From assembly GCA_945971755.1 (NCBI GenBank), contig CAMFPJ010000001.1:1-38056 (forward strand): DNA of 38,056 nucleotides, read 5' to 3'. Shown here one piece after another: positions 14,626-22,427 of the stretch (its first letter is position 1; every line of letters starts with the position of its first letter). A program made the position numbers and the translations under genes. Source of the DNA: an uncultured Clostridia bacterium. Lineage in GTDB: Bacteria > Bacillota > Clostridia > Oscillospirales > Acutalibacteraceae. Under the pieces are notes generated by a model. It made no database searches. It saw nothing but the letters and a program-made list of their open reading frames with translations, and had not been told where the DNA came from.

Positions 14626-17484
14626 TTATTTCACCCTTTTGTTATGCTTTTTAATTGCGGGAAGCAGATAAAGAACAACACCCCAAACAATCTGATACAT
14701 AATAATCTGCCAAACGGCAACCTGTGACAGTCCCGACATAAAACTTAAAAGTGCGACAATCAAAACTCCGATTACGGCGGCAACTGCCTGAACCGTTCTT
14801 GAAACATTTACAAACTGACTGACTCTGAAAGAAAGATGAAGCGCCTTAAGCATCGATACAACGCTGCCGTCGTGAACAATATAAGCGTCGCTTCGCTCTT
14901 TTTCGGCATTTTTTACCTTTGCAAACATTTCTCCCGCAATGGGGTTGATGATTTTGACAACATTTTTCGGAAGTTTGAATTCCCTTTCAAGAAAGCTTTC
15001 TGTAATGTTAGCGTCTGACGTGCGGAAAAGAATTGATACGCCATCCTTTTCAAGTGCGCGAATGAGCGATGCCGTCATTTCATCCGCTTTATAAACAACA
15101 ATAAACATTGCGGCAATTTTTCCCTCAATTGCAAGGTAGAGAGTTTTTTTGCCTGCCTCTTTGAATTTTTCTTCAAGCCCGTCATCAGGAAGCTCAACGT
15201 TATGGTGTTTCAAGAGTTCCTTGTTACCCACAAGAACTCTGTGATTGTGAATCCAGCAGGAGCAACCCAGTTTTTCCTCATAAGCAAGAGTTTCAACGGG
15301 AAGTAAAAGTTCATTTTTGCCTATTATTACTCCTTCAAAAATTTCCGAAAGGACACCGCCGGAGGCAATTACAACCGAAGCAGTGTAAAGAAGTGCTTCG
15401 TCAATACGCATTTTATGGTACAGCTTAATACCCTCAATATTACATCCGCCGCTCTTAAATGCATCTGCCGAGTCAATTACAATTCCGTTTGAGTTAATTG
15501 CATTTTCCACAGCTGTGTAACCGTTAATAATTGTGCCGTTCCGACGCAATTTTTTATTTGCATGTGAAAGGCTTGAGGAGGAAATAATTCCTGCTGCCGC
15601 AGGAACGCCCATCAAAAGAGCGCCTGCAAAGGAGGTTACTCCGAACAATATATTTTTTTCCAGAACGCCTGTAATAATTCCTACTGCGAAAGAAACAGCC
15701 AAAACACCGTAAAGAGAATATTTGATTATTGACGGTGTGACGTCCGCCTCACGTGAAATTTCAACAAAACGTGCAGGGAAATTTGTTTTTGCAGAATATT
15801 TAATTTCAGGCTCACCGAACATAAGTCCGCGCGCAACCTCAGCCGCTACGTCCTCATCTTCAATGTTTTCCACGGTGTAGTAACCGTCTTTATTCTCTTC
15901 AATAACATAGAAGTTTTCAAGGTCATTACGGCACTCAATCAGCTCGCCTGCGGCTTTGAAAATCATTGGAATTACTGCGGCAGCGGTAAAAAGGTGAACT
16001 CCCGATTCAACCGTGTCGGTAAATCCGAAAGAAATTGCCGCCTGTAAAATTCCTGCCAGTGCAGAAACTACCACAACAAGATTTAAGTCAGTTTTAAGAT
16101 TACTTATGTTTCCTAAAACCTGCTTAAAGCATTTTACGTTTATTAAACAGCAAATTAAAAGAAGTGCAAGTTCGATAATTACATAAATCACTTCTTCGCC
16201 GCCGAACATATCAAAATTGCCGTTGCCGATGCTGCTCACTGCCGAAAGAACGGTCATAATTCCGCAAATAACGGAAAGTAATACAAGGCGAACAGTAATT
16301 TTTCGCTTTTCGCTGTAAAACTCATCAATAACTGCGGAAGCATCTTTCGGGCCGAAAAATTCCCGTGCAATTCGTACACTCTTACGGGCATATCTCTTTT
16401 TACGCGATTCGGTACTCTCCTCGATATCCTGTTCGGGAGTGTCAACCTCCTGCTTAAAAAGAAGACCTTTGTCAACAAACTCTTTAACCGCTTCTTTGCG
16501 TGCTTCCAAAAGTTTTGCCTCAGCCTCTTCTTCTGTTGTTTTTTCAAATATTTCTTCATCGCCAAAGCCTTCAAGCATAATCTGACCGTCTGGAATGTCG
16601 TCAGAATGTGAATGAATTTCACCTTGAATTTCATACTCTGCGGGGACAATAGTAGGAATAGGCTCAAAGCCATCTGTGTTTACAGATAAATCTTTATTTT
16701 TCTTGACAATAATGCCGGGGGTTTCCATGGTTTTTGCGGGGAGTGACGAAATAAGTGCTTTGTGCTCCTGAGTCTTTTCAAGGTTTTGAACAGGCTTGTT
16801 CATAAATTGACGGCGATACTTTTCTTCGCCCATAACAGGAGTTGAAAGCGCCTCACCCTCGCCTGTTGTTGTTCTTGTAACCTTGTTTCCAAGATTATGC
16901 GAAATGTTCGGGTTATATTCGCCGTGAATTTTAACCTCATTGAACATTCTTGTTTTCTCAATGGAGATTTGACCGCTGACAGACGGAACTGTTTTCTCCG
17001 GTTCAGGCTCTTGCTCGATTGCTTCTTCCTCGGTGCTTATTTCCTCACCGTCAACCTGAAGTTCCATTTGCCCGTCGGTACGGGAATAAACGGTTACGTT
17101 TTCAGACTCATTTTCATCGTCTGACGGAATGTTTTCAGATTCATCCGACGCACCGTCTGAATCTTCGGAAAATTTGTTGGAGTTTTTTATGAGATCTAAA
17201 AAGCTTGACTTTTGTTCTTCTGTGTCTAAAACAGGCTCTTCAATTTTCTGAGCCGTTTCAGCAAACTGTGATTCAATTTCTACATTATTTTTTTTCGAAT
17301 CAGTTACAATTTTCGATTTGAAGTCCTTTTCCGACTCTTCCTTTTTCTCATTAGAGCCGTCAATACCCAAAGAGAGCAAAATTGTGTCAATATCGTCCAT
17401 TGATGATAATTCAACATCTGACGAATATTTTTTAGTTGATTCAAGAATATCGTCAATAAGTGAATCAGGTATTCTGTCTGCCAT
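14626..17484 (-). CDS. degenerate P1-type ATPase-like membrane protein with long acidic N-terminus
   Basis: A 952-residue protein. Residues 1-390 are a hydrophilic, Glu/Ser-rich, probably disordered region. From 395 on, hydrophobic segments fall in a 4-2-2 pattern (about 396-511, 589-632, 894-942), matching P1B-ATPase topology. VENAINSNGIVIDSADAF (658-676) lies where the phosphorylation motif DKTGT belongs: Asp671 remains but KTGT is gone. GVPAAAG (626-632) replaces CPC. RVLVGNKELL (749-758) and YLAIEGKIAA (783-792) are good N/P-domain matches. RTSDAN (821-826) replaces TGDN, and HDGSVVSMLKAL (871-882) replaces GDGxNDxPAL. The loop 512-588 is too short for an actuator domain and has no TGE. 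It is therefore unlikely to pump ions; a regulatory or scaffold role is inferred. It is coupled to mgtC. Confidence 0.75.
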   Translation of the reverse strand: MADRIPDSLIDDILESTKKYSSDVELSSMDDIDTILLSLGIDGSNEKKEESEKDFKSKIVTDSKKNNVEIESQFAETAQKIEEPVLDTEEQKSSFLDLIKNSNKFSEDSDGASDESENIPSDDENESENVTVYSRTDGQMELQVDGEEISTEEEAIEQEPEPEKTVPSVSGQISIEKTRMFNEVKIHGEYNPNISHNLGNKVTRTTTGEGEALSTPVMGEEKYRRQFMNKPVQNLEKTQEHKALISSLPAKTMETPGIIVKKNKDLSVNTDGFEPIPTIVPAEYEIQGEIHSHSDDIPDGQIMLEGFGDEEIFEKTTEEEAEAKLLEARKEAVKEFVDKGLLFKQEVDTPEQDIEESTESRKKRYARKSVRIAREFFGPKDASAVIDEFYSEKRKITVRLVLLSVICGIMTVLSAVSSIGNGNFDMFGGEEVIYVIIELALLLICCLINVKCFKQVLGNISNLKTDLNLVVVVSALAGILQAAISFGFTDTVESGVHLFTAAAVIPMIFKAAGELIECRNDLENFYVIEENKDGYYTVENIEDEDVAAEVARGLMFGEPEIKYSAKTNFPARFVEISREADVTPSIIKYSLYGVLAVSFAVGIITGVLEKNILFGVTSFAGALLMGVPAAAGIISSSSLSHANKKLRRNGTIINGYTAVENAINSNGIVIDSADAFKSGGCNIEGIKLYHKMRIDEALLYTASVVIASGGVLSEIFEGVIIGKNELLLPVETLAYEEKLGCSCWIHNHRVLVGNKELLKHHNVELPDDGLEEKFKEAGKKTLYLAIEGKIAAMFIVVYKADEMTASLIRALEKDGVSILFRTSDANITESFLEREFKLPKNVVKIINPIAGEMFAKVKNAEKERSDAYIVHDGSVVSMLKALHLSFRVSQFVNVSRTVQAVAAVIGVLIVALLSFMSGLSQVAVWQIIMYQIVWGVVLYLLPAIKKHNKRVK

Positions 17485-17519
17485 AATAAAATTCCCCCCG
17501 AAAATTTATTTGCGCATTG

Positions 17520-18287
17520 TTATCTTCTGTATGCAAATTCGTACATAAGCACTCCGCCTGCGACGGAAGCATTAAGCGAATTGATTTGCCCCTTCATTTT
17601 AAGCGAAATAATAAAATCGCACTTTTCACGGACAATTCGGCTGATGCCGTCACCCTCCGATCCGATTACAAGAACTGCCGCACCCGAGGTGTCAATACTC
17701 CTCGCGTCTTCTCCGTCCATATCCGCGCCGTAAATCCAAATACCTTTTTTCTTTAAGTCTTCAAGTGCGGCGGCAAGATTGGGAACACGTGCAACCTTCA
17801 TATATTCAAGTGCACCTGCACTTGTTTTGCCAACTGTGTAATTAAGTGACGCACTGCGCCTTTTAGGAATGATTATACCGTGAACTCCCGTAGCCTCGGC
17901 AGTACGAATAATTGCGCCCAAATTGTGCGGGTCTTCAACACCGTCACAAGCAACAATAAACGGTGCTTCGCCTCGTTCCTCGGCAACCGCTAAAATTTCT
18001 TCAACAGTTGAATAGTCGTGTGCGGCACAGGTGGCCGCTACGCCTTGGTGGTTTGAATGGCCGCACATAAAGTCAAGCTTTTTACGGTCAACATCCTTTA
18101 CAACAGTGCCCTTTTCTTTGCACTCGGCAATAATTCTACCGACTGTTCCGCCTTTTTCCCCTCGGGCAACAAAGAGTGTGTCAATTTCTCTGCCGGACTT
18201 CAAAAGCTCCGTAACGGCATTTCTGCCTATGATTAAATCTTTCTGTCTTTCTTCCTGAAATTTATCTGTGTTTTTTTCTCTTTCCAT
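17520..18287 (-). CDS. rlmB: 23S rRNA (guanosine(2251)-2'-O)-methyltransferase, TrmH/SPOUT family
   Basis: A 255-residue SPOUT methyltransferase. The N-terminal substrate-binding domain starts with LIIGRNAVTELLKSG. The catalytic domain has the three SPOUT motifs: DPHNLGAIIRTAEA (Asn/Arg), VIGSEGDGISR and LKMKGQINSLNASVAGGVLMYE (knotted SAM site). It methylates G2251 in the peptidyl-transferase P loop. GGAG lies 6 nt before the ATG. It has its own promoter at 18332-18360 and heads the operon rlmB-pseudoATPase-mgtC-trmN6-rsmI; the next gene begins 35 nt after its stop. Confidence 0.9.
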   Translation of the reverse strand: MEREKNTDKFQEERQKDLIIGRNAVTELLKSGREIDTLFVARGEKGGTVGRIIAECKEKGTVVKDVDRKKLDFMCGHSNHQGVAATCAAHDYSTVEEILAVAEERGEAPFIVACDGVEDPHNLGAIIRTAEATGVHGIIIPKRRSASLNYTVGKTSAGALEYMKVARVPNLAAALEDLKKKGIWIYGADMDGEDARSIDTSGAAVLVIGSEGDGISRIVREKCDFIISLKMKGQINSLNASVAGGVLMYEFAYRR

Positions 18288-18331
18288 AAGTTTCTCCGAA
18301 AGGGCAAAATTTTGATATTATTTAACATCTT

Positions 18332-18360
18332 ATTATATCAAAACAAGTGTTATAATGCAA
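18332..18360 (-). promoter_or_regulatory. sigma-A promoter of the rlmB operon
   Basis: Minus strand: -35 TTGCAT (18355-18360), 17-nt spacer, perfect -10 TATAAT (18332-18337), 44 nt upstream of the rlmB ATG. Confidence 0.65.
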
Positions 18361-18402
18361 GAGAATTTCACAGCATATTGTGATTTTGAAGCAATATTTT
18401 TA

Positions 18403-18433
18403 CAAAAACAGCGGACATACAGAGTACGTCCGC
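18403..18433 (-). terminator. rho-independent terminator of the murT-gatD operon
   Basis: On the minus strand GCGGACGTAC, loop TCT, GTATGTCCGC (10 bp, one G-U) is followed by TGTTTTTG. It lies about 15 nt past the gatD stop. Confidence 0.8.
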
Positions 18434-18448
18434 CAAAGTTTCGGTATT

Positions 18449-19156
18449 TCACCCGAGAAGCTCTTTTATTCTCATTTCATAAGCCGTTTTTTCGTATGTT
18501 CCGGGTTCGCCTGCAAACTCGCTGTCACAAAGCTTAATAAGATAAGTTGTGAAGTCGGGGTTGAGGGGAAGAAGAGGGCCTGTGTGGTAAGTTGCAAAGA
18601 AGCAATTTTTGTGAACACCCTCAATTTTTTCGTCTTTATTCATACCTATTCCTTTTTCCATTGTAAGGAACGGATACGGATTTTCACCGTAAGCATGGCT
18701 TAACAGATTTTTGAAGCCGGTAATTTTCATTCCGTCAAAATTGCCCACCGCACAGTCATTAAAACGAAGCCGTGAAAACTGTTTGGCATAATACGGAAAC
18801 AGACAAAGACACTCCGTCCTTTCGCCGTTTGGGTTTTCAATGTAAGATCCGAAAAGTTCAAAGGCGTTACCCGTTGCAAGTGTTACCTTGCCGTTTTCAA
18901 TTCTGTTTTTTATTGCGTCGGTGTATTTTTTCAGTTCTTCGATTTCAAGGAGTTGTGATTTTTCGGTTGAAGGACCTATAAGCAAAATGTCTGTTTCACC
19001 GTTTACAAAATTTGGTTCTTCATAAAGGTTTGTTTCAATAATCTCGGTTTCATAGCCTGCTTTTTCAAGCCTTGACTTTAAGTATTCCGCATTCCCTCTG
19101 TCACCGAAAAGATTGTTAAACTCCGGGTAAAGAAGCTCGATTACAATTTTTTTCAT
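18449..19156 (-). CDS. GatD-like lipid II amidotransferase subunit lacking catalytic Cys and His
   Basis: A 235-residue class I glutamine-amidotransferase-like (CobB/CobQ type) protein, normal length for GatD. The fold signatures are intact: LLYPEFNNLFGDRGN at the start, ILLIGPSTEKSQ, and ATYHTGPLLPLNP near the end. The nucleophile elbow, normally LAxCGGYQLLG, reads LATGNAFELFG (93-103), so Cys is replaced by Gly96. The His of TYLHGPLL is Thr192, with a His shifted to 191. The glutaminase should therefore be dead, although family partner MurT is present (4-bp overlap upstream). The DNA here reads cleanly with no frameshift, so this is not a sequencing break. It may still act as a structural subunit. 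Confidence 0.85.
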   Translation of the reverse strand: MKKIVIELLYPEFNNLFGDRGNAEYLKSRLEKAGYETEIIETNLYEEPNFVNGETDILLIGPSTEKSQLLEIEELKKYTDAIKNRIENGKVTLATGNAFELFGSYIENPNGERTECLCLFPYYAKQFSRLRFNDCAVGNFDGMKITGFKNLLSHAYGENPYPFLTMEKGIGMNKDEKIEGVHKNCFFATYHTGPLLPLNPDFTTYLIKLCDSEFAGEPGTYEKTAYEMRIKELLG

Positions 19157-20532
19157 TCTCCTTCTCCCCCTTTTATTGACATTTTGTCTTTAATCATTTT
19201 AACAACTTTCGTAGCGTAAAGTTCAAAATAGACAACAACTTTTCTGTCTTTATCCGATTCCCTCACAAGCTCGTTTGCAAGATCGGAATAATCTGTAAAC
19301 AGCTTGAGCTTTTCTGTGCCAAAGCCCTTTATCTCAAGGCATGCGGCTAAGTCATAGCATCTTGTTCCGCCAATAAAAATATTTTTAATGTTATTATTTT
19401 TAAGGGGCGAAAAGTCGGTGTCGTAAAGCCAAGAAATGTCTTCATGGCCGTGAACGGAATCGTTTGAATCGGTAATTAAAAGCACAACGTCTTTTTCGCC
19501 GTCGGTACTGTCAAGGTATTTAAGAGACTGAGAGCAGGAAATGGGGTTTTGGTTTTTGGAAAGCATTGAAACTACTTCAACACCGCCGAAACGTGCATCA
19601 TCAAAACGTCCTGTTTTCGACGAAATATCCTCAACGCTGTTTTCGATTGTTTCCGTGTCAATTTCTAAAAGTCTGCAAACCGCAACCGCTCCCGTAATGT
19701 TGAACACATTGAAGAAATTGCCTTTTTGGTAAGATAAAGCCAGGTTTTCACCGTTTTTACCCACTACCTTGAATGTACCGTTTTCAAAATCTACATCTGT
19801 TGCCACAAAGTCGCTTTCAGGCATTTGAAAACCGCAATTCTCACATTTGGGCACGCCGATATGGTTATAGTGATAATATTCGTAAGTAAGCTTACGATGA
19901 CATTTCGGGCATGCCAAAAGGTCACAAACGGTATCTTTACATTCATCAGTGCTTCTTTCTGTTTTATCAACGGAGAAGAAAACACGCTTACAAATATTTT
20001 CTCCCAAAAGGCCTGAAATTCCGTCATTTCCGTTAAGGACAAGCGTTGTATCGGCAGAAAGGTAATCATTTATCTTATCAAAAATAAATTCGCTGTGACC
20101 GTTTCTCATTATTGAGTCGCGGAAAAGGTTTGTACAAAGGATAATATCGGGAGTAAAGCGTGTGTAAATAAACTGTGAAGAACGCTCGTCCACCTCCATA
20201 ACTGCAACGTCGGACTTTATTTTACCCGAAAGTGTTGAGTCGGTTACAAGAGCTGAAACAAGTCCCGTTGCCATATTTGAGCCTTTTGAATTGTTGATAA
20301 CCGATTTTCCGCTGTTTCTTATTATGTGAGTAAGCAAGTTTGAAGTGCCTGTTTTTCCGTTTGTTCCCGTAACGCAGACGGTTTTTTGAGGCATCTTAAA
20401 CCTTGAAAGTGCATCAGGACAAATTTTAAGCATAATAATGCCCGGTAAATTTGTTGACCTGCCGAAAGGCTTTCCGATGATGTAAACAATTTTACCTATT
20501 ATTACCGCAATCAAAAATCTTATTTTACCCAT
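19153..20532 (-). CDS. murT: MurT-like lipid II isoglutaminyl synthase subunit (Mur ligase/DUF1727)
   Basis: A 459-residue Mur-ligase-like protein. A hydrophobic N-terminus ends in STNLPG. The P-loop is TGTNGKTGTSN (residues 55-65; the usual form is GKTTT). EVDERS is the Mg2+ region. A zinc ribbon CPKC...CENC lies in the middle domain, and the C-terminal DUF1727 domain contains GHEDISWLYDTDF. With GatD, MurT amidates the D-Glu of lipid II at the inner membrane face. The SKNQNPIS segment replaces the usual KNPxGxN. I chose the ATG at 20532 with AAAGGA upstream; it overlaps the end of the upstream gene by 8 bp, and ATG 20544 is an alternative. The partner GatD lacks its catalytic residues. Confidence 0.85.
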   Translation of the reverse strand: MGKIRFLIAVIIGKIVYIIGKPFGRSTNLPGIIMLKICPDALSRFKMPQKTVCVTGTNGKTGTSNLLTHIIRNSGKSVINNSKGSNMATGLVSALVTDSTLSGKIKSDVAVMEVDERSSQFIYTRFTPDIILCTNLFRDSIMRNGHSEFIFDKINDYLSADTTLVLNGNDGISGLLGENICKRVFFSVDKTERSTDECKDTVCDLLACPKCHRKLTYEYYHYNHIGVPKCENCGFQMPESDFVATDVDFENGTFKVVGKNGENLALSYQKGNFFNVFNITGAVAVCRLLEIDTETIENSVEDISSKTGRFDDARFGGVEVVSMLSKNQNPISCSQSLKYLDSTDGEKDVVLLITDSNDSVHGHEDISWLYDTDFSPLKNNNIKNIFIGGTRCYDLAACLEIKGFGTEKLKLFTDYSDLANELVRESDKDRKVVVYFELYATKVVKMIKDKMSIKGGEGE

Positions 20533-22036
20533 TTTTCTGTTCATCCTTTGTTTTGTTATTGGGTTTATTCTTATATTTTCTGTAAGTGTAAACAAGAGTC
20601 ACCGCAAAGACAACTGCAATAAACATTAAAATCAGCATTTTTACAAGTTGTGAGCCACTGTCATTTACTTTATTACTTTTAACTATATCCGAATACACAA
20701 TTTTTACGTGGCCTTCGGCAAGCATACAGTCACCCTCACTGATTTTCCCCTTTGACACAAGCGAGACGTGCACCCTACCGTTTTGAGAGTCGGTAACCGT
20801 TACACCGTCACGCGTTTCAAACGTTATTTTGTCAGGGTCGGCGCCTGTAATGTTCATCATCTGAACATTCTTTTCCGTTGAAAGTGAGTTTGCGGAATAC
20901 TCCATATTCTCACCCTCCAAAGTAAAGGAACCTTCTGTAGCTTTTATATTTTCAATATTTTTGCCTTGCACACTGAAGAAAAGCCCTTTGTCACCAACAA
21001 CCGTAATATCAATTCTCTCTGCGTTGTTTTGAACGCTGTACTCGTCGGAATCGTCAACGGTAAGCACGATTTTTGTGTTAAGCTCCTCTCCTGCGCAAGC
21101 AATGTATTTTTCAACCGTATAGTCCATATCGCCTGAAATATTACCGTTTTCCACCGTAAGATTTTCACCTTTGGCATTAGTAAGGGTAAAGCTTGAATTA
21201 AAGTCCGTGCAAACTGTATCAAACAAAGCGGAACTGCTGACTGATGAATAAACCGCCCCTTTTTCCCCTGCTAAATCAAGTCTTGAAAACGCATCAAGTG
21301 TAATAAAATCAAGGTCTATAATGTCGTCATAGCTATAAGGCGAATCTTCAAACGCCCATGACTCATAATCTTTTGAAATTGTAAGATACATAAACCCTTC
21401 CGTTTTTTCAGGGTCAATAATTCTGATTCTGTGAGAGCCGTCCTCTGCGTGTTCATAGCCGCATCCCACAACCTCATGGACAAAATTTGCCGTTCTGAAG
21501 CCCACTAAGAACGGAGTGCCGATTTTTGCGTATTCCGCAATTTGTTTCAATGGGTCTTCTGCCGTTTTGCCGTTTGTTACCACGTTTGTTTTTACGGCAG
21601 TTTTGTTTTCGCAATACTGTGAAAGCTGGTAGTAGTTAATTCTGTTGCGAAGTGATTTTGATTGAGTAATATCTGATGAATAGAAATTCTCAGCAGGTAA
21701 GTCAACCTTGCCGACATAAGAAAGCGCCATAGCGGCGGAAATTCCGTAACAAGATCCTGAAAACGGAGAAAGAGTCTGGGACAAGATAAGGGTTTGCGTA
21801 TCCTCACTTTCGCCCTCTAAAAGCTTTTGAAGTTCATCTTTTGTTACATAGTATTTACTTTTTTCGTTTTCTCCGACAAAATATTCTGCACTGTTCTTAA
21901 AACTGTTACTGTCAACACCCGTGTGCATTGTGCTGACATTATAGTCACCTGATCCGAAAACGGGAAGTGCCAAGCACGAGAGAATAACAGCAAAAACAGT
22001 TAAAATGCAAAGTATGAATTTATAAACTTTTTTCAT
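20525..22036 (-). CDS. membrane-anchored secreted papain-like cysteine peptidase-like protein
   Basis: A 503-residue surface protein. The signal peptide covers about residues 1-28 (KKVYKFILCILTVFAVILS... then LPVFGSG). A papain-fold/C39-like domain follows: SGSCYGISAAMALSYVG (Cys96 after Gly-Ser), NFVHEVVGCGYE (His187) and IRIIDPEK (Asp208) give a plausible Cys-His-Asp triad. About 250 residues of beta-rich extracellular sequence come next, then a membrane helix (about 464-485) and a basic tail. It would sit outside the cell with its C-terminus inside. It is first gene of the operon with murT and gatD (overlapping stop/start), so a wall-related or surface-protein-processing role is inferred. 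I do not recognise a named family. GAGGTG precedes the ATG. Confidence 0.7.
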   Translation of the reverse strand: MKKVYKFILCILTVFAVILSCLALPVFGSGDYNVSTMHTGVDSNSFKNSAEYFVGENEKSKYYVTKDELQKLLEGESEDTQTLILSQTLSPFSGSCYGISAAMALSYVGKVDLPAENFYSSDITQSKSLRNRINYYQLSQYCENKTAVKTNVVTNGKTAEDPLKQIAEYAKIGTPFLVGFRTANFVHEVVGCGYEHAEDGSHRIRIIDPEKTEGFMYLTISKDYESWAFEDSPYSYDDIIDLDFITLDAFSRLDLAGEKGAVYSSVSSSALFDTVCTDFNSSFTLTNAKGENLTVENGNISGDMDYTVEKYIACAGEELNTKIVLTVDDSDEYSVQNNAERIDITVVGDKGLFFSVQGKNIENIKATEGSFTLEGENMEYSANSLSTEKNVQMMNITGADPDKITFETRDGVTVTDSQNGRVHVSLVSKGKISEGDCMLAEGHVKIVYSDIVKSNKVNDSGSQLVKMLILMFIAVVFAVTLVYTYRKYKNKPNNKTKDEQKNG

Positions 22037-22065
22037 TGTAACTACACCTCACATACTATAAGGTT

Positions 22066-22094
22066 ATTTTACACAATTTATCGAAAAAAGTCCA
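22066..22094 (-). promoter_or_regulatory. sigma-A promoter of the peptidase-murT-gatD operon
   Basis: Minus strand: -35 TGGACT (22089-22094), 17-nt spacer, -10 TAAAAT (22066-22071), 30 nt upstream of the start codon. Confidence 0.5.
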
Positions 22095-22110
22095 TACCGA
22101 ACTGCAATTT

Positions 22111-22335
22111 CTAATAATGCTCCAAGTAGTAATCTTCAATTATGCTTTCCAAATGTTCATATTCAACTTTTTCACAATTTAATCTCTTTACAAGTTCTTT
22201 CAAAGGCTCAAAGTCTGTTGACACATCATAAAGCTTATGAATTGTTTTTCCGTTATCATCTGTTACTTCAATCCCCGCTGTAATAAAACAGTCATATTCA
22301 GTTTTAACATCGTGATAAAACACACTGTATCTCAT
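22111..22335 (-). CDS. small DUF6514-like protein
   Basis: A 74-residue acidic soluble protein. Its plan (short N-terminal beta strands, a YDVSTDFEPLKELVKRLN core, and a C-terminal HLESIIEDYYLEHY) resembles what I recall of DUF6514, a Clostridia family of unknown function; the match is from memory. The ATG at 22335 has GGAGT 7 nt upstream; a longer in-frame start would lie inside the operator palindrome and was rejected. It is driven by a perfect consensus promoter with a 19-bp palindrome between promoter and SD, so expression could be strong but switchable. Confidence 0.65.
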   Translation of the reverse strand: MRYSVFYHDVKTEYDCFITAGIEVTDDNGKTIHKLYDVSTDFEPLKELVKRLNCEKVEYEHLESIIEDYYLEHY

Positions 22336-22351
22336 AATTTCACTCCGCACA

Positions 22352-22370
22352 TTGTGCCAAATTGACACAA
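22352..22370. promoter_or_regulatory. 19-bp palindromic operator candidate
   Basis: TTGTGCCAAATTGACACAA is symmetric at 16 of 18 arm positions. It lies between the -10 (22380-22385) and the SD of the DUF6514-like gene, and a further TGTGTCA half-site falls inside the promoter spacer (22393-22399). This is the placement expected for a repressor site. The regulator is unknown. Confidence 0.45.
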
Positions 22371-22379
22371 GCTTGAATA

Positions 22380-22408
22380 ATTATACCCAAAATGTGTCAT
22401 TTTGTCAA
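22380..22408 (-). promoter_or_regulatory. perfect-consensus sigma-A promoter of the DUF6514-like gene
   Basis: Minus strand: TTGACA (22403-22408), 17-nt spacer, TATAAT (22380-22385). Both hexamers and the spacing are ideal. Confidence 0.8.
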
Positions 22409-22427
22409 CAAAAAGAGCAATATTATC

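Noticed and set aside
14626..17484. Calling this gene a working heavy-metal exporting P-type ATPase
   Set aside because: The phosphorylation, actuator, hinge and CPC motifs are all missing. Only the fold-level pattern remains.
18350..18355. Plus-strand TATAAT as a second promoter
   Set aside because: No -35 at a suitable distance and no plus-strand gene downstream. It overlaps the minus-strand rlmB promoter.
18449..19156. Treating the missing GatD cysteine as a sequencing error or frameshift
   Set aside because: The frame is open from start to stop, flanking motifs align without gaps, and two separate catalytic positions are changed.
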